This document shows, one piece after another, positions 1-6,587 of a stretch of DNA of 23,232 nucleotides. Origin of the DNA: an uncultured Actinomycetes bacterium (GTDB lineage Bacteria; Actinomycetota; Actinomycetes; Nanopelagicales; Nanopelagicaceae); assembly GCA_903867285.1 (NCBI GenBank), contig CAIPQX010000027.1:1-23232 (forward strand), in the 5' to 3' direction. The translations under genes were made by a program, and so were the position numbers. Below the pieces are notes generated by a model. That model was not told where the DNA came from and did not search any database. It worked only from the letters and a program-made list of their open reading frames with translations. Every line of letters starts with the position of its first letter. Positions within the stretch are counted from its first letter, which is position 1.

Positions 1-417
1 CGGCGAATACGAGTCATATAAGACGCGGGCTTGTGTATTGCTCTCTTTGGTTGTCCAGTAGACCCGCCCCGACTTCTTGGCACGGGCGGCCACTATCACC
101 GCGTCGATGAGTGACCGCCCGGCGCCAGCTCCACGAATTGAGGGATCCACAAATAAATCTTCTAGGTAGCAGTAACCGTCCGCAGCCCAGGTTGAGGGGC
201 GGAAGAGAAAATGCGCGAACCCCATTACTTGCCCCTCTACAACGGCAACAATTCCATTTATATCAAAGCCAGGATTATTAAGTCTTTCCCAGGTCAATTC
301 AGTCATGGCGCTGGTGAGAGTCGTTTCATAGAATTGTAAGTAACCATTCCAAAGTTCAAGCCAACGCTTCTTATCACTTACTTCAATGGGACGGACCGTG
401 GAGATGAGTTTCTCCAC
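1..417 (-). CDS. GNAT-family N-acetyltransferase, 3' part cut by window edge
   Basis: Seen: an open frame of 139 codons runs from GTG at 417 (minus strand) off the left edge with no stop. It starts EKLISTVRPIE and has the GNAT core order: a strand reading NGIVAVVEGQVMGFAHFLFRP, then YLEDLFVDPSIRGAGAGRSLI, the acetyl-CoA pyrophosphate loop (R/Q-x-x-G-x-G/A pattern, here RGAGAG), then the late ARVLYDSY segment typical of motif B. Known: such proteins acetylate an amine on a small molecule or a protein from acetyl-CoA in the cytoplasm. The substrate cannot be told. The GTG is one base after the stop of the upstream membrane-protein gene, so the two are probably cotranscribed and coupled. I chose this start because it is the first in-frame start and translation coupling fits. 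The family call is firm; the C-terminus lies outside the window. Confidence 0.85.
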   Translation of the reverse strand, partial: MEKLISTVRPIEVSDKKRWLELWNGYLQFYETTLTSAMTELTWERLNNPGFDINGIVAVVEGQVMGFAHFLFRPSTWAADGYCYLEDLFVDPSIRGAGAGRSLIDAVIVAARAKKSGRVYWTTKESNTQARVLYDSYSP

Positions 418-418
418 T

Positions 419-784
419 TTACTTTAGCGATCCAGCCAATCCGATATTGATCACGATTAAACCGAGAAGCGTGACCCAAGTAGCTCTGGAGATACTTGTC
501 GCCTTGGCGTTCTTAAATGCAATTACGAGGACTATAACTAGTACAACTAACTTGGCGGCGATGGTTCCATAATTGAAGGTTAGGTACTGCGTTGCGTTTT
601 GGTGGTGAAGGGCGGGGCGAATTCCGACCATTGCCAATCCTGCGACAAGTGCTGTGAGACCGGCATGGATGAAGCCTTTTGGTAGAACTTTGATCGCTTT
701 TCCGCCCTGCATAAGCAGCAGAATTACCATTCCAGCAATTGCTAGTAAATGGATAGCGAAGAAGATCGAAAAGAGAGCTTTCAT
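419..784 (-). CDS. Small integral membrane protein, four predicted helices, function unknown
   Basis: Seen: 121 residues, almost all hydrophobic, with four likely membrane spans at about residues 5-25, 38-58, 72-90 and 100-118. Short polar loops carry KAIKVLPKG between spans 1 and 2, a His pair (ALHHQN) between 2 and 3, and FKNAKATS between 3 and 4. I recognise no catalytic motif. An AAAGGA Shine-Dalgarno sequence lies about five bases before the ATG at 784, which supports the start. It sits 30 bases downstream of the LuxR-type gene and one base upstream of the GNAT gene, so the three may form one minus-strand transcript. The HH pair in a loop could bind metal or heme, but that is only a possibility. 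Confidence 0.75.
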   Translation of the reverse strand: MKALFSIFFAIHLLAIAGMVILLLMQGGKAIKVLPKGFIHAGLTALVAGLAMVGIRPALHHQNATQYLTFNYGTIAAKLVVLVIVLVIAFKNAKATSISRATWVTLLGLIVINIGLAGSLK

Positions 785-814
785 GGTCGTCCTTTTACTC
801 GGTAGTTTCGGATG

Positions 815-1132
815 TTATTCGACGTGGCGAGCGCAGTACATCTTTCCGTCAACGCCCGGTTGAAGGTGTTGACAGGGAAGTCCAAATGATTCAAAAGCGG
901 CATCACCGAAGTGGGTTCGATAGGCCAGGGCAAGTAGGACGCGGACGTTGGTGTCGCCGTCTGAGGTAATCCCAAATACACGGGCAGATCGTGAGACGGT
1001 GTTTTCAATAACCTTTTCAGTATGAGCGGTCTCTTGGGCGATCGCCACATTGGAGAGACCTTTGCAGAGCAGATCTAGGACCAGGTGCTCGAAAGGGGTG
1101 AGCTCCCGCTGCATGATGGTTATATCAGTCAT
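815..1132 (-). CDS. Short LuxR/GerE-type DNA-binding protein with a C-terminal Cys/His tail
   Basis: Seen: 105 residues from ATG 1132. Residues about 9-72 match the LuxR C-terminal helix-turn-helix (ELTPFEHLVLDLLCKGLSNVAIA, then the recognition helix region TEKVIENTVSRSARVFGI, then NVRVLLALAYR). There is no receiver or ligand-binding domain, so it is a stand-alone HTH. The tail has C87, H89, C100 and H103 (CQH...CARH), which could bind a metal. Start choice: GGAG lies five bases before ATG 1132, whereas the alternative GTG at 1138 overlaps that GGAG. Context: it is divergent from the cytochrome b operon across about 130 bases and is an obvious candidate regulator of it. No operator has been proven. 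Confidence 0.85.
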   Translation of the reverse strand: MTDITIMQRELTPFEHLVLDLLCKGLSNVAIAQETAHTEKVIENTVSRSARVFGITSDGDTNVRVLLALAYRTHFGDAAFESFGLPCQHLQPGVDGKMYCARHVE

Positions 1133-1215
1133 TTTCACTCCGCGTCTATTGCCTGGCTGGTACTAACTCTAGCAGGAGAGGTGCCACTCAGTTCTGCTCT
1201 AGGTAATTTATCTTG

Positions 1216-1228
1216 AGGGCTAATCCCT
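1216..1228. repeat. Small inverted repeat AGGG/CCCT in the luxR-cytochrome intergenic region
   Basis: AGGG (1216-1219) and CCCT (1225-1228) flank a five-base loop, 33 bases upstream of the -10 box of the cytochrome b operon. It could be half of a regulator site or chance. Nothing else clear is seen between 1139 and 1260. Confidence 0.2.
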
Positions 1229-1260
1229 ATATTTTCCTCGTAAAAACACTGTGATTAATC

Positions 1261-1266
1261 TAAGTT
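1261..1266 (+). promoter_or_regulatory. -10 box TAAGTT placed for leaderless transcription of the cytochrome b operon
   Basis: TAAGTT matches TANNNT and is followed by exactly six bases and then ATG at 1273, so transcription would begin at the A of the start codon. There is no Shine-Dalgarno sequence before this ATG. The same geometry recurs at other genes in the window. No convincing -35 hexamer is visible. Confidence 0.6.
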
Positions 1267-1272
1267 TCCGCT

Positions 1273-1437
1273 ATGGGTATCTTCGATCACTTCATGAACC
1301 TACGAGCTGTTTACATTCACCTCGGCTGGTTCCAAATATCTATCACGAACCTCCTCGTCATCATTGGCATGCTGGTCCTCTTCGGACTGGCCCTCTTCCT
1401 TCCATTCCCTGGCAATAAGAAGGAGGGTCAAAAATGA
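1273..1437 (+). CDS. 54-residue single-span membrane microprotein, first gene of the cytochrome b operon
   Basis: Seen: ATG at 1273, 54 codons, stop TGA at 1435-1437. It begins MGIFDHFMNLRAVYIHLGWF, has one long hydrophobic span (about residues 25-45, reading ITNLLVIIGMLVLFGLALFLPF) and ends in a charged tail NKKEGQK. The stop overlaps the next ATG as ATGA, a classic coupling junction with the cytochrome b gene. A TANNNT box six bases before the ATG supports this start as leaderless. Known: bc and b6f complexes often have one-helix accessory subunits (PetG, PetL, PetN and others). Inference: this is a small subunit or assembly factor of the neighbouring cytochrome b. I cannot match it to a named family. 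H17 lies just before the span, so an axial-ligand role is possible but unproven. Confidence 0.7.
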   Translation: MGIFDHFMNLRAVYIHLGWFQISITNLLVIIGMLVLFGLALFLPFPGNKKEGQK

Positions 1438-2069
1438 GTACCAGTACTGAAAAAGAGATGTGGGTTACCAAACTCCGCAAGGGCTGGCAGAAGAATCTGC
1501 CTGTTGACAAACTCTTGCCTGACACGCAGCCCGCCTACGTAGCCTCCTGGATCTACCTCTTTGGAGTTGCCACCTTGGCCTCCTTAGGTTTGATCATCGC
1601 CACTGGCTTGTGGCTCTCCTTTGAAGGCGCAAGTTGGTACCACGGTTCAAATGTTGGCCATTTCGTCAATAGCCTGCACTTCTGGTCCGTCCAATTCTTC
1701 TTCATCTTTATGGTGGTACATCTTTGGGGCAAGTTCTGGATGGCTGCATGGCGCGGCCGCAGAATGCTCACATGGATAACCGGTGCGCTCGCTTTCGTAG
1801 GTTCGATTGCAACGGCTTTCACCGGTTACCTGGTCCAGTCAAATTTTGACTCGCAATGGATCTCCTACGAAGCGAAAGATGGCTTTAACTCGGTAGGCAT
1901 TGGGTCTCGTTTCACCGTCACAAATTTTGGGCAGATGCTTTTGCTGCATGTGGCCTTCCTTCCAGTCATCATCGGCGTGATCACATTGATTCACGTCTTG
2001 CTTGTAAGAGCTAAAGGCGTTGTTCCGCCGATCGATGCATTTAACAAAGAATTGGGGGAGCGGAAATGA
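1434..2069 (+). CDS. Cytochrome b, N-terminal (b6-type) four-helix diheme subunit
   Basis: Seen: 211 residues with four membrane spans. The heme ligands are H82 and H96 in helix B (LHFWSVQFFFIFMVVHLW, 14 apart) and H172 and H187 in helix D (LLHVAFLP...LIHVLLVRAKG, 15 apart). The 15-residue helix D spacing is that of b6 rather than mitochondrial cytochrome b. The four-helix length also fits the split b6 layout. Odd: after helix C the usual GY-x-LPWGQ quinol-site motif is replaced by GYLVQSNFDSQW (residues 131-142). Known: family members pass electrons from quinol across the membrane through two b hemes. It overlaps the microprotein stop by four bases and the next start by four bases, so the three genes are one unit. 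No Rieske or cytochrome c gene lies nearby. Redox partners are unknown. Confidence 0.85.
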   Translation: MSTSTEKEMWVTKLRKGWQKNLPVDKLLPDTQPAYVASWIYLFGVATLASLGLIIATGLWLSFEGASWYHGSNVGHFVNSLHFWSVQFFFIFMVVHLWGKFWMAAWRGRRMLTWITGALAFVGSIATAFTGYLVQSNFDSQWISYEAKDGFNSVGIGSRFTVTNFGQMLLLHVAFLPVIIGVITLIHVLLVRAKGVVPPIDAFNKELGERK

Positions 2070-3022
2070 GCGATCGTCGCACCGAACTTGAATCGGCACC
2101 GTGGGGTGGTCGAACCCGTCGCTATGACCTCATCAAAGAAGGCGTCGTAGCTGTTGTGATTGTTGCAATAGTTGTCGCTGCACTCTCCACTCTCTTCGGA
2201 TCGCCGGATGACAAGCAAGTCACTTTCAAAGAGTGGGCCACTGCAGCACCCGCAGATTTTTACGCCACCTCTGTTCAGGAACTTGCTGGATCGAGTGGCA
2301 CGGGGGGTTATGGCGCTCCATACAACAAAGCGTCTGACGGAGTTAACCTCGGCCCGCTTTACTTAGCAAAATTATTAGGCGTTACTCATCCAGTTGATAC
2401 CGTCAATGATTTTGTTATTACTCCACTCACTACGGTTTCAAATGCCGCACCAGTTGCCGATGCGCTCAAGCAATGGCAGGCATCCGATGTGAAGACGCAA
2501 TCAACCTGGGCAACAAATTATGACAACGCCTTAACCAAGGTCAGTCAAGATCAAGCCAAGGTACCCGCCGGAAATTATGGACCGGTACCAGAATTGGCAG
2601 CAGGTTTGTTGACCATGGCGCAAGCTGGATCTTTGGATGGTGCACTTCTATCTCAAGGAAATTACTTCCAAACCGATAACACAAAGCAGACGCTCTTCCT
2701 TGGCGACGGTAGTTATTTCAATGACAAGAGCACCGCCTCGAATTTGCAGGGATCAACATGGGGAATGATGAACGAAACGGGTCGCTATCCAGGACAGGCT
2801 TGGCTCTGGTTGTACTCGTTCTGGTATCAGATTCCACCATTTAATAATGGTGATAGTCATCCATTCGGAGCCAATGCAGATGCGTGGATCATGGTCATTA
2901 TGGGCGCCCTCTCCTTGGGATTGATCATCATGCCGTTGATTCCGATCGTTAATCGCCTCCCTTACAAGATCAAGATCCATCGTCTTGTCTGGAAGAATTA
3001 CTATCAGGAAGAAAACCTCTAA
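2066..3022 (+). CDS. Membrane-anchored partner of cytochrome b, large exported domain, function unproven
   Basis: Seen: 318 residues, ATG overlapping the cytochrome b stop (ATGA). A basic N-terminus is followed by one span at about residues 24-45, an exported domain of roughly 220 residues, and a second span at about 271-295. A basic cytoplasmic tail (KIKIHRLVWKNYYQ) ends the protein. The stretch WLWLYSFWYQIPPF at 246-259 may lie in the membrane surface. There is no cysteine, so no CxxCH heme site and no Rieske cluster. There is also no PEWY motif of the cytochrome b C-terminal half. By position it takes the place of subunit IV or the cytochrome b C-terminal half. Inference: a structural or quinol-side subunit of an unusual b-type complex. 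I do not recognise the exported domain. Confidence 0.7.
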   Translation: MSDRRTELESAPWGGRTRRYDLIKEGVVAVVIVAIVVAALSTLFGSPDDKQVTFKEWATAAPADFYATSVQELAGSSGTGGYGAPYNKASDGVNLGPLYLAKLLGVTHPVDTVNDFVITPLTTVSNAAPVADALKQWQASDVKTQSTWATNYDNALTKVSQDQAKVPAGNYGPVPELAAGLLTMAQAGSLDGALLSQGNYFQTDNTKQTLFLGDGSYFNDKSTASNLQGSTWGMMNETGRYPGQAWLWLYSFWYQIPPFNNGDSHPFGANADAWIMVIMGALSLGLIIMPLIPIVNRLPYKIKIHRLVWKNYYQEENL

Positions 3023-3028
3023 CTTCAG

Positions 3029-3034
3029 TAGAAT
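3029..3034 (+). promoter_or_regulatory. -10 box TAGAAT placed for leaderless transcription of the DinB-fold gene
   Basis: TAGAAT is followed by six bases and ATG 3041. It begins seven bases after the stop of the cytochrome operon, so the downstream gene can be transcribed on its own. Confidence 0.55.
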
Positions 3035-3040
3035 TTGGGC

Positions 3041-3502
3041 ATGACCTTAAAAGATTATGCCCAAAGTTATTCAAATTCGACGGCCGCCTTCGTTGCGGCC
3101 GTCGCTTTAATTACACCTGAAAATATTGATAAGGCGGATTACGCTGGTTGGACTCCTCGCCAAATAGTTCACCATATGGCCGATAGCGAGTCGCAATCTG
3201 CCGCCCGACTACGTCGCATTCTGGCCGAACCCGGCACACAGATTTTGGGGTATGACGAGAACGCCTGGTCGGAGTGCGAAGCGCTCGGGTACCGCACTTT
3301 TCCCATCGAAAATTCCTTTGCGCTCTATCGAGCATCACGCGCTTCGTCGTTAGAGATTCTAAATAGTTTATCGGAGGCTGATCTTTCCAAGTTTGCGATT
3401 CATAGCGAACGCGGGAATTTCACCTTAGAAGATTGGTTGCGTATTTATAGCAACCACCCCGTCGATCACGCGAATCAATTGCGAGAAGCAATCGGCGCAT
3501 AG
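3041..3502 (+). CDS. DinB/YfiT-fold putative metal-dependent protein
   Basis: Seen: 153 residues. A DinB-superfamily four-helix pattern is marked by three metal-ligand regions: WTPRQIVHHMADSE (H44/H45), then HPVDH near the C-terminus (H139 and H143), with FTLEDWLRIYSNH before it. Known: DinB-fold proteins bind a divalent metal through three His and include thiol transferases and hydrolases; many have no assigned substrate. Start choice: an in-frame TTG at 3035 exists, but the TANNNT box ends six bases before ATG 3041, which favours a leaderless start there. It lies 19 bases upstream of the MpaB-like gene, so the two are probably cotranscribed. The family is firm; the reaction is unknown. Confidence 0.85.
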   Translation: MTLKDYAQSYSNSTAAFVAAVALITPENIDKADYAGWTPRQIVHHMADSESQSAARLRRILAEPGTQILGYDENAWSECEALGYRTFPIENSFALYRASRASSLEILNSLSEADLSKFAIHSERGNFTLEDWLRIYSNHPVDHANQLREAIGA

Positions 3503-3521
3503 CAATAGAAAGTCGTAAATC

Positions 3522-4400
3522 ATGAAAGAGAGAGTTGCAAATCGATTTAGGCAGATCGTTTCGGGTTCGCCTGATGGCAGACCAGACTGGGTGAAGCTCA
3601 TTGCACATGGCGAAGGAGTTGGACTCTTTGGACCAGGTAGCGCGGTTTGGCAGGTACATGGAACGGTAGCAACGCTTGTGGGCGGTATCCGTGCCCTTCT
3701 TTTGCAAGCGGCGCATCCTGCGGCTCTCACGGGAGTAAGCCAACATTCGCGCTACGAAACCGATCCGCTCGGGAGGCTGGCGGGAACTTCACGGTGGTTA
3801 ACGATTACGACCTTTGGTTCGACAGAGGCAATTGCTAACGAAGCTGCGCGAGTGAATTCCATGCATGACCATGTCAAAGGTGACTTTAAAAGTAAGTCTG
3901 GTGAAGTCAAGCACTACCGTGCTGCAGATCCCCGATATTTATTATGGGTGCACTGCGCCTTCACGGATTCATTTTTAACCGCACATCAAGCATTTGGTTA
4001 CCCGATTGATGAAGGTGCTGATGCCTATGTGCGCGAGTGGAGTCAGAGCGCCATTGGGCTGGGGCTTACGGATGCACCGCAATCTGTTGCGGAACTGCGG
4101 GCTACCATGGAGGAATTTTTAGTAACTGATTTAACGCCAAGCGCGGCAACTGCCGAAGTCGTTAAATTCATTTTGAAACCACCTCTAGGACTACCGGCGC
4201 TGATGTTCTATTTAGTTCTTGCTAAGAGTGCAATCTCAACGTTGACGCCAGCGCAGCAGAAGATTTTGGGACTTAAGCCGGTGAATCGCACCTGGCGTTG
4301 GATCTGCGCTCGTCTTCTCAAACTACTTAGTTTGGCTCTCGGCAAAGAATCTCCGAGCCAAGAAGTTGCACGGGAACGGATAGCTCGGACCTCTAGATAA
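3522..4400 (+). CDS. MpaB/Lcp-type oxygenase family protein (DUF2236)
   Basis: Seen: 292 residues with the family's landmarks in order: GPGSAVWQVHG (37-47), LLLQAAHPAALTGV with H65, QHSRYETDPLGRLAGTSRWLTITTFG (75-99), MHDHVKG (114-120), and YRAADPRYLLWVHCAFTDSFL (132-152) with H144. Known: the family contains the heme-dependent rubber oxygenase Lcp and the fungal mycophenolate enzyme MpaB; most actinobacterial members have no known substrate. The conserved His residues fit heme binding. Start: a weak AGAAAG lies ten bases before ATG 3522 and no TANNNT box is correctly placed, so coupling to the DinB-fold gene 19 bases upstream is likely. The C-terminal part has a hydrophobic stretch near 225-245 that may touch the membrane. 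Confidence 0.87.
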   Translation: MKERVANRFRQIVSGSPDGRPDWVKLIAHGEGVGLFGPGSAVWQVHGTVATLVGGIRALLLQAAHPAALTGVSQHSRYETDPLGRLAGTSRWLTITTFGSTEAIANEAARVNSMHDHVKGDFKSKSGEVKHYRAADPRYLLWVHCAFTDSFLTAHQAFGYPIDEGADAYVREWSQSAIGLGLTDAPQSVAELRATMEEFLVTDLTPSAATAEVVKFILKPPLGLPALMFYLVLAKSAISTLTPAQQKILGLKPVNRTWRWICARLLKLLSLALGKESPSQEVARERIARTSR

Positions 4401-4403
4401 ATA

Positions 4404-4417
4404 GTTGAATATTCAAC
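4404..4417. promoter_or_regulatory. Perfect 14-base palindrome GTTGAATATTCAAC, candidate operator
   Basis: GTTGAATATTCAAC is its own reverse complement. It lies directly after the MpaB-like gene and covers the -35 region of the dioxygenase promoter (-10 at 4425-4430). A dimeric HTH repressor bound here would block polymerase. The cognate regulator is not identifiable from the window. Confidence 0.5.
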
Positions 4418-4424
4418 CATCTGC

Positions 4425-4430
4425 TAAGAT
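4425..4430 (+). promoter_or_regulatory. -10 box TAAGAT placed for leaderless transcription of the dioxygenase gene
   Basis: TAAGAT is followed by six bases and ATG 4437. This decides the start over the in-frame GTG at 4431, which would lie upstream of the predicted +1. Confidence 0.6.
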
Positions 4431-4436
4431 GTGAGC

Positions 4437-5207
4437 ATGTCTGCAACTCCAGCTCTCTATATCGGGCACGGCGCACCGCCACTTTTAGATGATGCACTCT
4501 GGAGCTCGCAGCTATCTGCCTGGGGTAACGAACTTGTACGTCCAACAGCAATATTGGTTGTTAGCGCGCACTGGGAGTCCGCCCCGTTGACTCTGGGATC
4601 AACATCAGGCACCACTCCACTCATTTATGACTTCGGGGGATTTGCTCCCAGGTTTTATAACTTGCAGTACCGCGCACCAGGTGCACCTGATTTAGCTGCA
4701 CGTATTAAGGGCTTGATGAAAGAACCAGTGGCCGAACAACCCAATCGGGGCTTGGATCATGGTGCGTATATTCCGCTTCTTAAAATGTTTCCGAACGCCG
4801 ACATTCCAGTTTTACAAATGTCGATCCCGACGCACGATCCAGAGAAATTATTTGCGATTGGCAAGAAGCTCGCTCCACTGCGCGAAGAGGGTGTTTTGAT
4901 TATCGGAAGTGGATTCTTAACGCACGGCCTGCCATTCCTCCGCGATTTCAGTATCGATGCAACTCCACCGGGCTGGAGCGTTGAATTCGATCTTTGGGCG
5001 CAAGAAGTTTTAAGTCGCGGTGCGGTTGATGAGCTTATGAATTACAAGTCACTCGCTCCTGGAATGCCATATGCCCATCCCACGGTTGAACACTTTGCAC
5101 CTATCTTCATCACACTTGGAGCAGCAACGCAGGCAGATGCCGCACCCGAAACTACGATTGATGGTTATTGGATGGGATTGTCGAAGCGCTCTTTTCAAGT
5201 CGCCTGA
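4437..5207 (+). CDS. Extradiol ring-cleavage dioxygenase, DODA/LigB superfamily (YgiD-like)
   Basis: Seen: 256 residues. Conserved sites are IGHGAPP (H11), VVSAHWE (H45), LDHGAYIPL (H108), SGFLTHGL (H163) and PYAHPTVEHFAP (H214, H219). Known: single-domain class III extradiol dioxygenases of the DODA type use an Fe(II) or Zn site of three His, here most likely H11, H45 and H219, to open catechol rings such as DOPA; the bacterial homologue YgiD has DOPA dioxygenase activity. The true catechol here is unknown. The gene has its own leaderless promoter with a palindrome over the -35 region, so it looks inducible. Its last 13 bases overlap the 3' end of the convergent tgt gene. Confidence 0.9.
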   Translation: MSATPALYIGHGAPPLLDDALWSSQLSAWGNELVRPTAILVVSAHWESAPLTLGSTSGTTPLIYDFGGFAPRFYNLQYRAPGAPDLAARIKGLMKEPVAEQPNRGLDHGAYIPLLKMFPNADIPVLQMSIPTHDPEKLFAIGKKLAPLREEGVLIIGSGFLTHGLPFLRDFSIDATPPGWSVEFDLWAQEVLSRGAVDELMNYKSLAPGMPYAHPTVEHFAPIFITLGAATQADAAPETTIDGYWMGLSKRSFQVA

Positions 5208-6457
5208 CGCTTAGGGCTGCCGACGTAGAAACGACCCAGGAATTCGCGTTTAAATTCCAGGAAGTCACCGTTGGTAATTGCATCCCGCATTTGATCCACC
5301 AAGCGAACAATAAATCTCTCGTTGTGAATTGTTGCCAAGGTTCCGGCAACCATCTCTTTGGAGCGAAAGAGATGAGCGATATACGCAGCGGTGTAGTTCT
5401 TGCAGGTATAGCAATCGCACTCCGCGTCGATGGGCGCAAATTGACGTTGATACTTTGAATTGCTCAAATTCACGCGTCCATCTCGGGTAAAGACCGCGCT
5501 GGTTCGTGCTTGACGGCTGGGTGCAACGCAATCGAAGGTATCAGCTCCATTTTCTACCCCAATAAAGAGGTCATCGGGTTCGCCGATGCCTAGGAGGTGG
5601 CGCGGTTTGTCGCGGGGGAGTTCCTCGCACATCCAACCCACAATCGTCCCCAACTTCTCTTTATCTAGCGCTCCACCCAGGCCGAATCCATCGAAGGAGA
5701 CGCCCTCTTCGTTGAGGCTAGATAAGTCCTGGGCCGCCGTGCGGCGTAAATCCTCATATTGCGCCCCTTGCAGCACCCCGAAAAGCGCCTGGTAGGGGCG
5801 ATGGGTGCGCTCGCTCGTCAATCGACCGTGTTCGACCAGGCAGCGCTTAGCCCAGAGTCGAGTGCGCTCGAGGGAGCGCTCCTGATATCCACGGGTGTTG
5901 TGCAGCGTGGTGCATTCATCGAAGGCGAAGATGATGTCAGCGCCTAACTGGTGCTGGACCTGCATAGATACCTCGGGGGTGAAGCGGTGCATCGAGCCGT
6001 CGAGGTGAGATTTGAAGGTGACCCCATCGTCATCGACGTGGGCCAGGCGCTCTTTCTTATCGGCGATAACCTCATCGGAGCGAAAGGTTTCGGTATCCAT
6101 TGCGATGACCTTTTTGAAGCCGACCCCGAGGGAGAGGACTTGGAAACCACCGCTATCGGTAAAGGTGGGACCAGCCCAGTTCATAAAGGAGCCCAGACCA
6201 CCAGCCTCATCAACGATGGCTGGGCCCGGCTGCAAATAGAGGTGGTACGCGTTAGCCAACACCGCTTGTCCGCCCAAATCCTTGATCGACTCGGGCAGAA
6301 CCCCTTTGATGGTGGCTTTGGTTCCTACCGGGATAAAGGCGGGGGTCTTGATCTCCCCATGCGGGGTCGAAATTACTCCGGCGCGGCCGAGTGAGCCCGC
6401 CAGGCGCGTCTCTTCACGGAAAGAGAAGAGATTTGTAGCCTGATTGTTATCTACCAT
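5195..6457 (-). CDS. tgt: tRNA-guanine transglycosylase (queuine tRNA-ribosyltransferase)
   Basis: Seen: 420 residues, full family length. VGTKATIKGV (44-53), LANAYHLYLQPG (68-78) and FTDSGGFQ with D101 form the base pocket. GVLQGAQYEDLR and LLGIGEPDD follow. The likely nucleophile is D309 in TFDCVAPSRQAR, and the zinc site is C347, C349, C352 and H378 (CDCYTC...TIH). Known: the enzyme swaps guanine 34 for a queuosine precursor or queuine in tRNAs with GUN anticodons. No other queuosine gene is nearby, so preQ1 or salvage cannot be judged. The start at 6457 is supported by TAGAGT six bases upstream. Its 3' end overlaps the convergent dioxygenase gene by 13 bases. Confidence 0.96.
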   Translation of the reverse strand: MVDNNQATNLFSFREETRLAGSLGRAGVISTPHGEIKTPAFIPVGTKATIKGVLPESIKDLGGQAVLANAYHLYLQPGPAIVDEAGGLGSFMNWAGPTFTDSGGFQVLSLGVGFKKVIAMDTETFRSDEVIADKKERLAHVDDDGVTFKSHLDGSMHRFTPEVSMQVQHQLGADIIFAFDECTTLHNTRGYQERSLERTRLWAKRCLVEHGRLTSERTHRPYQALFGVLQGAQYEDLRRTAAQDLSSLNEEGVSFDGFGLGGALDKEKLGTIVGWMCEELPRDKPRHLLGIGEPDDLFIGVENGADTFDCVAPSRQARTSAVFTRDGRVNLSNSKYQRQFAPIDAECDCYTCKNYTAAYIAHLFRSKEMVAGTLATIHNERFIVRLVDQMRDAITNGDFLEFKREFLGRFYVGSPKRQAT

Positions 6458-6463
6458 GGCTTA

Positions 6464-6469
6464 ACTCTA
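6464..6469 (-). promoter_or_regulatory. -10 box TAGAGT placed for leaderless transcription of tgt
   Basis: On the minus strand TAGAGT is followed by six bases and then ATG at 6457. There is no Shine-Dalgarno sequence. It lies in the 130-base gap divergent from the ABC binding-protein gene. Confidence 0.6.
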
Positions 6470-6587
6470 TTGATAAAAACCCGACAAATAGGGCAAGATA
6501 ACCCCACTTGGTACCCCTCGTGCAGGCTGGTATCGCCGTAGTCAAAAGCTAGGCGAGATTGGTCAGCGCACCTATTAAGGAGAAAAT

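Noticed and set aside
781..1050. Second minus-strand frame under the LuxR-type gene
   Set aside because: Overlaps the HTH gene out of frame and matches no family; the LuxR frame has the ribosome site.
3035..3040. TTG at 3035 as the start of the DinB-fold gene
   Set aside because: It would lie upstream of the predicted +1 at 3041, and no ribosome site precedes it.
5951..6394. Plus-strand 147-codon open frame inside tgt
   Set aside because: It is a shadow of the tgt coding sequence, which has complete catalytic and zinc motifs on the other strand.
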